A DNA stretch of 64,000 nt from Victivallales bacterium (GTDB taxonomy: Bacteria > Verrucomicrobiota > Lentisphaeria > Oligosphaerales > Oligosphaeraceae). The stretch spans positions 124,001 through 188,000 of the forward strand of contig JAFXUD010000012.1 in the NCBI GenBank assembly GCA_017535315.1, given 5' to 3'. The translations under genes were made by a program, and so were the position numbers. This document shows, piece by piece, positions 51,106 to 58,709 of the stretch. How positions within the stretch are numbered: the stretch's first letter is position 1; the number at the start of each line of letters is the position of its first letter. The notes under the pieces are model-generated. The model was not told the origin of the DNA and did no database searches. It was given only the letters and a program-made list of their open reading frames with translations.

Positions 51106-52497
51106 ATGCATGTGAGATGTCCAAATTGCGGATGCACATTCGAGGTGGAAGAATCGCAATGGCGCAAACTGGTTGCATGTCCGGTGTGCCAAAAGGACGT
51201 TATAGCTAGAACCGTGTCGTTCTCAAAGGCTACAAAAGGGATAACGCCTCCTCCGCCGACAAACGAGATAGTTTCTTCTCATCCGACAGAGATGAAGTTT
51301 CCTCCTCCAACAGAGAAGGTAACACCGCTGACAAGTATGGTTCCTCCCTCTTCAGTTGAGAAGGTACCACCGCCAAAAGTAACTTTTTCAACGCAGGGAA
51401 AGTCTCCCTCAATAAAAGCGATCAAGTGGACGCGATCGATATGTCTATTCTTATTGGTCATTTCGTTTTTGGTGGTTTTCATTTGGATTAGAAGCAGCAT
51501 TGCCGCCGCGAACATCGTGATAGAGACGTTGGTTCATAATCCAGACAAGTGTTTGTCTTTTGAGGAGATTGCAATCGTGCGTAAAGCCGCCGAGAAGGGG
51601 TACGCCAAAGCGCAATTTTTTCTTGGAGAATGCTATCAAAAGGGCAATGGCGTGGCTAATAATCCGTTTGATGCAGTCAACTGGTACCGTTTGGCCGCAC
51701 GCAGGGTAATCATATGGGGAGGATATGCTGAAGCGCAATATAAACTTGGGGTGTGCTATCGTGATGGCAAGGGTGTGAAACAGGACTACGCAGAAGCAGT
51801 GAAATGGTTCCAAAAGGCAGCCAAGCAAGGGGTTGCTAAAGCACAAAACGATCTTGGGAGTTGCTATCGTGATGGTAGGGGTATAGCAAAGGATAATTTT
51901 GAGGCGGCCAAATGGTTCCATTTGGCCGCCGAGCAAGGGGCTGATCTTGCACAATACAATCTCGGAATTTGCTATTGTAATGGCACTGGTGTAGATAGAG
52001 ACCACAAGGAGGCATTCAATTGGTTCAGCAGGGCTGCTAAGCAAGGGAATGTTGCTGCTCAACGTGACGTTGGATGCTTGTATTTTTTTGGTGAACATGG
52101 AATGACAAAAGACAATGCCAAAGCGTTTTACTGGTTTTATAAATCTGCAACGCAGGATGATGCAGAGGCACAATTTTACCTGGGTATCTGCTATATTTAT
52201 GGTTTGGGTACCAAACAGGATGACGGTGAGGGGCTCAAATGGCTGCGTTTTTCTGCTGCACAGGATTACATTGAAGCAGAATATTATCTTGGTCTATGTT
52301 GTCTTGAAGGGCAAATCGTACCAAGAGATTTGGAGGAGGCAACGAGATGGCTGGGCAAAGCTGCCATGCAGGGACATGAGAAGGCACGGCAACTCCTTAA
52401 GGTATTAACGACGGAACGAGGCACCGCGCATAAGGAGAATTGCTTTTCTTCTGATGCATCCAGAAGCGTTGAGATAATCAGAAGAAAACGGAGATAG
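51106..52497 (+). CDS. Zinc-ribbon membrane protein with seven Sel1-like repeats
   Basis: 463 residues. MJ0042-type zinc ribbon with Cys5, Cys8, Cys25 and Cys28 (RCPNCGCTFEV, CPVC). A Pro/Thr/Ser-rich linker (30-105) leads to a membrane helix at about 111-130 (SICLFLLVISFLVVFIWI). From about 160 to 440 seven Sel1-like repeats follow, each with the pattern AxAQxxLGxCYxxGxGVxxDxxEAxxWxxxAAxQG. Sel1 repeats form a helical solenoid for protein binding; here they would be on the outer side of the inner membrane if the zinc ribbon is cytoplasmic. The three downstream relatives share the same N-terminal module. It begins 18 bp after the previous gene. Confidence 0.75.
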   Translation: MHVRCPNCGCTFEVEESQWRKLVACPVCQKDVIARTVSFSKATKGITPPPPTNEIVSSHPTEMKFPPPTEKVTPLTSMVPPSSVEKVPPPKVTFSTQGKSPSIKAIKWTRSICLFLLVISFLVVFIWIRSSIAAANIVIETLVHNPDKCLSFEEIAIVRKAAEKGYAKAQFFLGECYQKGNGVANNPFDAVNWYRLAARRVIIWGGYAEAQYKLGVCYRDGKGVKQDYAEAVKWFQKAAKQGVAKAQNDLGSCYRDGRGIAKDNFEAAKWFHLAAEQGADLAQYNLGICYCNGTGVDRDHKEAFNWFSRAAKQGNVAAQRDVGCLYFFGEHGMTKDNAKAFYWFYKSATQDDAEAQFYLGICYIYGLGTKQDDGEGLKWLRFSAAQDYIEAEYYLGLCCLEGQIVPRDLEEATRWLGKAAMQGHEKARQLLKVLTTERGTAHKENCFSSDASRSVEIIRRKRR

Positions 52498-52499
52498 AC

Positions 52500-53330
52500 A
52501 TGCATGTGAGATGTCCAAATTGCGGATGCACGTTTGAGGTGGATGATTTGCAATGGCGCAAACTGGTTGAATGTCCAGTGTGCGGAAAGGCTATAGAAGC
52601 AAAGACTGTGCAGGTCAATATGGTTTCCCATACTCCTTCAAACGGGATGATTCCGCCGTCGTCTTCGGACGGTGCCGTTCCGCCGACGACTTTGATTGAG
52701 ACGGTGCAGCCTCCGCGCGGGAAAGTAATGTCATCACAGCAGAAGTGTGGTGAACTCAGTATCACGACCAGACTTTGGTTGCTGCTTTGTTCACAGATCA
52801 GGGGCTGCTTTTCATTTAGCGGCTTTGTATTGTTCTTCGCTTTTTTCTGTGCAGTCATGGGGTATTTGAGCTTTTCAAACTCTATGAGTCCAGATGAAAT
52901 CGCAAAGAAGGCTCGTGAAACGGACTTGCCTGAATTCTTTCAGAACAAGGAGTTTGTTTATTACGGCGGTGTCGTGAAGGATTTGAAACTCAGCATAAGC
53001 GAGAAAAAGCTATATACTGGGGAAGTGACATTTACCCTTGATGGTAAAACACTTGTACGCCCTATTTCAGTGAGAATCAAGGAAGATGGAGAATATGAGT
53101 ATGGCGTGGATTTTGATTATGCACAACACGATGATTATCTTGAGGAAGATGCGAAGTGGATTATGAATAACATCTTAAGAGCAAATAACCTAAGCGCGAA
53201 AATACTCAAAACGTATGTTGTATCGCCAGGAGTATTCCAGGCGACATTGCGATTTGACGAGGGTGTGAAAGTGGTGAGAGTTCGTGTCCAACGCAAGAGC
53301 AGGAAATATTTCTACGAGGTCATAGAATAA
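52500..53330 (+). CDS. Zinc-ribbon membrane protein with C-terminal beta-rich domain
   Basis: 276 residues; two bases after the previous stop, with GGAG. The first 35 residues are the same zinc ribbon (Cys5, 8, 25, 28; CTFEVDDLQWRKLVECPVC) as in the neighbours. A linker (SSSDGAVPPTTL) precedes a membrane helix at about 100-122 (FSGFVLFFAFFCAVMGYLSF). The C-terminal 140 residues (EFVYYGGVVKDLKLSISEKKLYTGEVTFTL, GEYEYGVDFDYAQHDD, LRFDEGVKVVRVRVQRKSRKYFYEV) resemble part of the 479-residue neighbour and the lipoprotein upstream, so this domain recurs in the operon. Function unknown. Confidence 0.65.
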   Translation: MHVRCPNCGCTFEVDDLQWRKLVECPVCGKAIEAKTVQVNMVSHTPSNGMIPPSSSDGAVPPTTLIETVQPPRGKVMSSQQKCGELSITTRLWLLLCSQIRGCFSFSGFVLFFAFFCAVMGYLSFSNSMSPDEIAKKARETDLPEFFQNKEFVYYGGVVKDLKLSISEKKLYTGEVTFTLDGKTLVRPISVRIKEDGEYEYGVDFDYAQHDDYLEEDAKWIMNNILRANNLSAKILKTYVVSPGVFQATLRFDEGVKVVRVRVQRKSRKYFYEVIE

Positions 53331-53428
53331 ACGAAAGTGAGGGGACTTCATATCTTTTTGCGGAATTGGGGTAATGGATATGTCAACGATGTCCCTAATG
53401 AAGCATAAAGACAAGATAGGAGCAGATA

Positions 53429-54868
53429 ATGCAAGTAAGATGCACAAGTTGTGGATGCACGTTTGAGGTAGAGGACAGGCAGTTGGGCAAACTGGTTGAA
53501 TGCCCACTGTGTGGCAGAGCAGTTGATGCGCAGCCAGCATCAGCAACCATGGCTCCGCCACCTCCGCTGCCGAGCGATATGGCTCCGCCACCGCCTCCGA
53601 CTGGCATGGTTCCGCCTCCAAACGGTATGATGCCACCGCCTCCGACTGGCATGGTTCCGCCTCCAAACGGTATGATGCCACCGCCTCCGACTGGCATGGT
53701 TCCGCCTCCGATCGGGATGGTTCCGCCGCCTCCGATCGGGATGGTTCCGCCGCCTCCGATCGGGATGGTTCCGCCGCCAGTGGAGATGAATGGGCCTGGT
53801 TTATCGACAATGCAGAGATTTCTCATATATCTGGGCATGACCATTCTTCCAATTTTAGGTACTCTGGCATGGCTGTTTGCCAATCGTGCTTCAGAGACAG
53901 AAAAAGGTTTTGAATGGTTTGCTCTTATCTTTGTGTTGTCGCTCATTCTGCCGTTGGTGCTGATGATAGTCAATCACGTTCGTTTTTTCATGGTTTGGAA
54001 AAACAACAGACGGAAGGCAATCCATCTCTTAGTACACACCTGGGCAGGGATTGCCGCGACAATTCTTTTCCTTTGTGGGATTGGAGTTTTCAATAATGTT
54101 GTGCCAGAGGTGTTTTTTGAGTTGAAAACCGATAAGGTTGAATCCCTAACCAGACTAAGGCTTCAGGAGCTTTTTAACATGCCGTCCAATGGAGGCGAGG
54201 AGGAAAACGGAAAATACATTTACGCAGGGGCGGTGGTAAAGAGTCTGAAGTTGGAGCATACGGGCAGATGCCAATTCGAAGGGCGCATATTCTTTGAACT
54301 GGACGGGCAGGAGTATTCGCGCCCTATCATCATAAGTTATGCGCGAAACAATCTTTCCGATAATCCTGAATGGATTTTTGACTTGACGCATGGCGGCTAT
54401 GAGAACACCCCTGATGAACTGCGCGAGGATGTAATCATAGCCTTCAGGGACTGGCTTCAAAGCCGAAACGAAGGGCTGGACAACTGGAAGATCGAAGATA
54501 TCGGAATCCTTTCAAGCACACATCCGAGATACAATTTCCAACTCAAATGCGTGCGCATCGGCAACACGGGAAAGAAGCACTTCGGCGAGATGAAGATGGT
54601 ACTGACCTTCAAGACGCTTAGCTCTGGCCGCTACCATCCCGTGATGAGTTTCTACGACATCGACCACGAGATACATCATAGTTTTTTTATCTACCACTCG
54701 CTGGGTCGTAAAATGAAGGATGGCACGGTCATCAAAGAATGTCGTCTGAAAAAATGCACGGGGAAAATCGATACCTTTATGGTCAGATACTCGGATAATG
54801 TCGTCAATTCCATATATGTCTCGTTCGGGGACGACTTTTCATGGAAAACCCATGACAAGGAGCGCTAG
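53429..54868 (+). CDS. Zinc-ribbon membrane protein with Pro-rich repeats
   Basis: 479 residues; AGGAG before ATG. Zinc ribbon Cys5, 8, 25 and 28 (RCTSCGCTFEV, CPLC). Residues about 45-125 are Pro/Met/Gly repeats: a 15-residue unit (PPPTGMVPPPNGMMP) then an 8-residue unit (PPIGMVPP), encoded by 45-bp and 24-bp tandem repeats at 53560-53780. Three hydrophobic helices lie at about 132-150, 162-183 and 198-220. The soluble C-terminal part (from 230) has YIYAGAVVKSLKLEHTG and IFFELDGQEYSRPIIIS, like the 276-residue neighbour, then about 150 residues of unique alpha/beta sequence ending at a DFSWKTHDKER tail. It is the last gene of the operon. The Pro-rich part is a candidate ligand for the GYF domains (inference). 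Confidence 0.65.
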   Translation: MQVRCTSCGCTFEVEDRQLGKLVECPLCGRAVDAQPASATMAPPPPLPSDMAPPPPPTGMVPPPNGMMPPPPTGMVPPPNGMMPPPPTGMVPPPIGMVPPPPIGMVPPPPIGMVPPPVEMNGPGLSTMQRFLIYLGMTILPILGTLAWLFANRASETEKGFEWFALIFVLSLILPLVLMIVNHVRFFMVWKNNRRKAIHLLVHTWAGIAATILFLCGIGVFNNVVPEVFFELKTDKVESLTRLRLQELFNMPSNGGEEENGKYIYAGAVVKSLKLEHTGRCQFEGRIFFELDGQEYSRPIIISYARNNLSDNPEWIFDLTHGGYENTPDELREDVIIAFRDWLQSRNEGLDNWKIEDIGILSSTHPRYNFQLKCVRIGNTGKKHFGEMKMVLTFKTLSSGRYHPVMSFYDIDHEIHHSFFIYHSLGRKMKDGTVIKECRLKKCTGKIDTFMVRYSDNVVNSIYVSFGDDFSWKTHDKER

Positions 54869-54884
54869 GGTGCAGGTGGCGACG

Positions 54885-54963
54885 ACGGCCACGTCGACGG
54901 AGAAATGAGCGCAATTCCTGTGCAATTGCAATGCTCCAACTACGACATCTTGTCGATACTCTA
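54885..54963 (+). repeat. Gene-end element, family 3, copy 2
   Basis: Starts with CGACGACG-GCCA-CGTCGACGG and has the blocks TTGCAATGC, GACATCT and ATACTC in the same order as 35468-35556. It lies just after the operon's last stop codon. Confidence 0.5.
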
Positions 54964-54967
54964 ACTG

Positions 54968-55040
54968 AAAAGGGACGGGAGGGACGGGAGAGACAGTGAA
55001 ATTGCGTTAGGTGATCAGCTCTGTCCTTTCCGTCCTTTTT
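54968..55040. repeat. G-rich palindromic gene-end repeat
   Basis: GGGACGGGAGGGACGGGAGAGACAG, then AATTGCGTTAGGTGATCAG, then CTGTCCTTTCCGTCCTTTTTT. It has a T-rich end and sits between convergent genes, so it is a likely bidirectional terminator. Confidence 0.65.
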
Positions 55041-55051
55041 TAGCAGTTTAG

Positions 55052-56806
55052 TCAGATTTCCTCTGCGAAGAGGAGTTCCTCGCCGTGGAAGACCAGGGCG
55101 AGGCGGATGAGGGTGACGGTGCCCTGGGGCTTGAGGCGCCACGTCTCCGCCAGGTTGTGGTCCTCCGCGTAGCGCTCAAGCTGCGATTTTGCCTCGGCGA
55201 GCAGGGGGGCCTTTGCTACTTTGAGCACCTTCTCCGACTTCTTGATGTACTTCACCTCGATGAGGGCACCGTACTGGATGTCGGGGAAGGTGATGACGCG
55301 CGGGGCCATCGCGAGGTCGGCGAAGCCAAATCCAACACGATGCTCTGTTTGGACTGCGAATGCTCTCCCTGTGGAGAGCAGCGCGGCGAGGACGGACTGC
55401 ACCGCCTTCTCGCCGTCCAGGAGGTCGCGCACCGTCAGGATCTCCTTCAGCACCTGCGCCGCATGCTCAATGGCTGGGCGCCAGTCGCCGTTGTATGCCA
55501 TGTCGCCCAGCTTGTCCGCCAGCTCGTTGATTCTCGTATCGACTTTGCAGGCATCCTGGTAGCCGTTCAGCAGGAAGTCGGACACGAACTGGCGCATGAG
55601 CTGGTTGGGGATGGTCATCTGTAATTTGCCGTTGAGTTCCTTCCCGATGGTTACCATGCCGTAGTAGAAGAGGAGCGAAAGGAAGCTCTCGGGCTTGGTG
55701 AGGGTCTCCGCCTGGAACGAGCGGATGAGGTCCGTGGTGACGGTGCCCTCCGTGACCAGCCGTTCAAGCGCATGGAACTTCCCGTTGAGCCGTCCGTTGG
55801 TGGTGACGATGTGCCGCAGCTTGTGGTAGTCCGTCCGCAGGTTCTCGTCAACCATGCTGCGCGGGAAACGTTTGCTGTCAAGGCATTGGTTCAGGAAGCC
55901 AAGTAGCAGGACAGGGTTGCAGACCTGCTCGTCATCATCCTGGGAGAACCTGTAGTGGTCGTACCAGTCGGTGACCAGTTGGAAGGCCTGCTCTCGGTCA
56001 AGGGGGAACTGGCCTGCCTCGGCGTAGTAGTCGAGTATTTCGCGGATATGCTGGTGGTTGAAGCCGCAGAGGGTGGCAAGCCTGGGGCTCTGCGAGATGT
56101 TCTCGGCGATGTTGAAACCGCTCGTGACGTCGTCCAGCGTCATGGGGGAGACGCCTGTCAGCAGGATGTTGGTGATGACCGTGTTCTTCGCCTTGAGCAG
56201 CGAGAAGAAGCTCTTGAAGAAGCCAGTCCCGTGGCAAAGCTCCCTGTAGGCATCCTCGCCCGTCTGCGCCAGCAGGCGGTTGCTGAAGTTGTCGTACTCG
56301 TCTATGAGGATGAGGATTCTCTGCTTTGAAGCGAAGACCTGGCTGGTGGTCAGGACGTCCAATGCATCCATGAAGGTCTTCTGCCTGCTCATTTCCTTCT
56401 GAACGTCTTTGGGTATTATTTTGCGGTAGGCATCACGGAAGCCGTCAAGGGCTATCTTGCACTTTGTCTCGAAGCTCTGCTGCATCTCCTTCACGGTTTC
56501 TCCTGCTATTATTGAGAAGTCGAGATGGAGGACGAGTAACTGGCTGCGGTCGGGCGTTGGATTCTCGTGTATCCACGTCCCGCCGAAAAGCTCGTCGAAG
56601 CGGTCGGCGTAGTTCACATCGTAGTAGTAGTGGAGGATGCTCAGCAGCAGGCTCTTGCCGAAGCGGCGCGGGCGTACGAACAGCTGGTATGGCAGTGCCT
56701 CCAGAAGCGGGATGCCCCAGGTGTTGTCAACATAGTAGCCGTTGCGGCGGCGCATGTTCACGAAGTCGCTTATCCCGTATGGTATGGTCTTGACGCTGCT
56801 GTTCAT
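55052..56806 (-). CDS. AAA-ATPase-like / PD-(D/E)XK nuclease protein, copy 1
   Basis: 584 residues; GAGGTG before ATG. The N-terminal part is the AAA-ATPase-like family: IPYGISDFVNMRRRNGYYVDNT, Walker A-like RPRRFGKSLLLS (Gly50, Lys51, Ser52), LHLDFS, Walker B RILILIDEYDNF, TGVSPMTLDDVTSGFNIA. The C-terminal part (about 490-560) is a PD-(D/E)XK nuclease-like domain, VGFGFADLAMAP and ALIEVKYIKKSEK. These proteins are common in gut anaerobes, often in several copies. Their role is unproven; selfish-element or defence-like behaviour is suspected. The gene upstream is a near copy, 29 bp away. The two differ mainly at 110-150 and 305-325. Confidence 0.8.
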   Translation of the reverse strand: MNSSVKTIPYGISDFVNMRRRNGYYVDNTWGIPLLEALPYQLFVRPRRFGKSLLLSILHYYYDVNYADRFDELFGGTWIHENPTPDRSQLLVLHLDFSIIAGETVKEMQQSFETKCKIALDGFRDAYRKIIPKDVQKEMSRQKTFMDALDVLTTSQVFASKQRILILIDEYDNFSNRLLAQTGEDAYRELCHGTGFFKSFFSLLKAKNTVITNILLTGVSPMTLDDVTSGFNIAENISQSPRLATLCGFNHQHIREILDYYAEAGQFPLDREQAFQLVTDWYDHYRFSQDDDEQVCNPVLLLGFLNQCLDSKRFPRSMVDENLRTDYHKLRHIVTTNGRLNGKFHALERLVTEGTVTTDLIRSFQAETLTKPESFLSLLFYYGMVTIGKELNGKLQMTIPNQLMRQFVSDFLLNGYQDACKVDTRINELADKLGDMAYNGDWRPAIEHAAQVLKEILTVRDLLDGEKAVQSVLAALLSTGRAFAVQTEHRVGFGFADLAMAPRVITFPDIQYGALIEVKYIKKSEKVLKVAKAPLLAEAKSQLERYAEDHNLAETWRLKPQGTVTLIRLALVFHGEELLFAEEI

Positions 56807-56835
56807 TATGTCACCTCGGTATGGTCGCCTTCACT

Positions 56836-58587
56836 TCAGATTTCCTCTGCGAAGAGGAGTTCCTCGCCGTGGAAGACCAGGGCGAGGCGGATGAGGGTGA
56901 CGGTACCCTGCGGCTTGAGGCGCCACGTCTCCGCCAGGTTGTGGTCCTCCGCATAGCGCTCAAGCTGCGATTTTGCCTCGTCGAGCAGGGGGACCTTTGC
57001 CTCTTCGCCTACCTTCTCCGACTTCTTGATGTACTTCACCTCGATGAGGGTGCCGTACTGGATGTCGGGGAAGGTGATGACGCGCGGGGCCATCGCGAGG
57101 TCGGCGAAGCCAAATCCAACACGATGCTCCGTTTGGACTGCGAATGCCTTCCCTGTCGAGAGCAGCGCGGCGAGGGCGGACTGCACCGCCTTTTCGCCGT
57201 CCAGGAGGTCGCGCACCGTCAGGATCTCCTTCAGCACCTGCGCCGCATGCTCAATGGCTGGGCGCCAGTCGCCATATCTGGCCATCTTTCCCAGCTTGTC
57301 CGCCAGCTCGCTTATTCTCGTATCCACTTTGCAGGCGTCCTGGTAGCCGTTCAGCAGGAAGTCGGACACGAACTGGCGCATGAGCTGGTTGGGGATGGTC
57401 AGTTGGTTGCCGTCGAAACTCGATTCCCCAATGGTCACCATGCCGTAGTAGAAGAGGAGCGAGAGGAAGCTCTCGGGCTTGGTGAGTGTCTCCGCCTGGA
57501 ACGAGCGGATGAGGTCCGTGGTGACACTGCCCTCCGTGACCAGCCGCTCAAGCGCATGGAACTTCCCGTTGAGCCGTCCGTTGGTGGTGACGATGTGCCG
57601 CAGCTTGTGGTAGTCCGTCCGCAGGTTCTCGTCAACCATGCTGCGAGGGAACTCCTCCCCAGTCAAGCATTCAACCATAAAACCCAGAAACAACACGGGG
57701 TTGCAGACCTGCTCGTCGTTTTTCAGCGAGAACCTGTAGTGGTCATACCAGTCGGTGACCAGTTGGAAGGCCTGCTCGCGGTCAAGGGGGAACTGGCCTG
57801 CCTCGGCGTAGTAGTCGAGCATTTCGCGGATATGCTGGTGGGTGAAGCCGCAGAGGGTGGCCAATTGGGGGCTCTGCGATGTGTTCTTGGCGATGTTGAA
57901 GCCGCTTGTGACATCGTCCAGCGTCATGGGGGAGACGCCTGTCAGCAGGATGTTGGTGATGACCTTGTTCTGCGCCTTGAGCAGCGAGAAGAAGCTCTTG
58001 AAGAAACCAGTCCCGTGGCAAAGCTCCCTGTAGGCTTCCTCGCCCGTCTGCGCCAGCAGGCGGTTGCTGAAATTGTCGTACTCGTCTATGAGGATGAGGA
58101 TTCTCTGCTTTGAAGCGAAGGCCTGGCTGGTGGTCAGAAGATCCAGTTCAGCACGGAAGGTGGTTTGCTTCGCCATGGCCTCCTGCACTTCTTCGGGGAT
58201 TATTGCCTTATAGTTCATGCGGAAGCCATCGATGGCTATCTTGCAGGTTTCCTCGAAGCTCTGCTGCATCTCCTCCACAGTTTCGCCAGCGACTTTGGAA
58301 AAGTCGAAATGGAGGACGAGGAACTGGCTGCGGTCGGGCGTTGGATTCTCGTGTATCCAAGTGCCGCCGAAAAGCTCGTCGAAGCGGTCGGCTTCGTTGA
58401 TGTCGTAGTAGTAGTGGAGGATGCTCAGCAGCAGGCTCTTGCCGAAGCGGCGCGGGCGTACGAACAGCTGGTAGGGCAGCGCCTCCAGAAGCGGGATGCC
58501 CCAGGTGTTGTCAACATAGTAGCCGTTGCGGCGGCGCATGTTCGCGAAGTCGCTTATCCCGTATGGTATGGTCTTGATACTGTTCAT
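56836..58587 (-). CDS. AAA-ATPase-like / PD-(D/E)XK nuclease protein, copy 2
   Basis: 583 residues; GGGAG before ATG. Same domain order and motifs as copy 1 (RPRRFGKS, RILILIDEYDNF, FGFADLAMAP, TLIEVKYIKKSEK) and very high identity along most of its length, including silent sites by eye. It is the upstream member of the pair and both are probably cotranscribed. Where the copies differ, changes come in clusters (for example KVAGETVEEM against IIAGETVKEM, and the segment near residue 310: KNDEQ versus QDDDEQ, LGFMVECLTGEE versus LGFLNQCLDSKR). This pattern fits a tandem duplication followed by patchy gene conversion. Confidence 0.8.
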   Translation of the reverse strand: MNSIKTIPYGISDFANMRRRNGYYVDNTWGIPLLEALPYQLFVRPRRFGKSLLLSILHYYYDINEADRFDELFGGTWIHENPTPDRSQFLVLHFDFSKVAGETVEEMQQSFEETCKIAIDGFRMNYKAIIPEEVQEAMAKQTTFRAELDLLTTSQAFASKQRILILIDEYDNFSNRLLAQTGEEAYRELCHGTGFFKSFFSLLKAQNKVITNILLTGVSPMTLDDVTSGFNIAKNTSQSPQLATLCGFTHQHIREMLDYYAEAGQFPLDREQAFQLVTDWYDHYRFSLKNDEQVCNPVLFLGFMVECLTGEEFPRSMVDENLRTDYHKLRHIVTTNGRLNGKFHALERLVTEGSVTTDLIRSFQAETLTKPESFLSLLFYYGMVTIGESSFDGNQLTIPNQLMRQFVSDFLLNGYQDACKVDTRISELADKLGKMARYGDWRPAIEHAAQVLKEILTVRDLLDGEKAVQSALAALLSTGKAFAVQTEHRVGFGFADLAMAPRVITFPDIQYGTLIEVKYIKKSEKVGEEAKVPLLDEAKSQLERYAEDHNLAETWRLKPQGTVTLIRLALVFHGEELLFAEEI

Positions 58588-58672
58588 AGAAATCTCCCTG
58601 CAAGGCTTGCTGCCGACACCTGCCTCTTCTCTTCAATATATTGTAAGTTGCGTTGTTTTCAAGCAGTACTAT

Positions 58673-58697
58673 AAGGTTATTTCACCGTAACCTTTGG
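58673..58697 (-). terminator. Possible terminator after the polyene-like cluster
   Basis: AAGGTTA and TAACCTT arms with an 8-nt loop, just after the oxidoreductase stop codon. No long T-run, so weak. Confidence 0.3.
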
Positions 58698-58709
58698 CTG
58701 TTGGCATCC

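Noticed and set aside
56821-58113. 430-residue plus-strand frame
   Set aside because: Antisense shadow of AAA/nuclease copy 2; the same shadow appears over copy 1.
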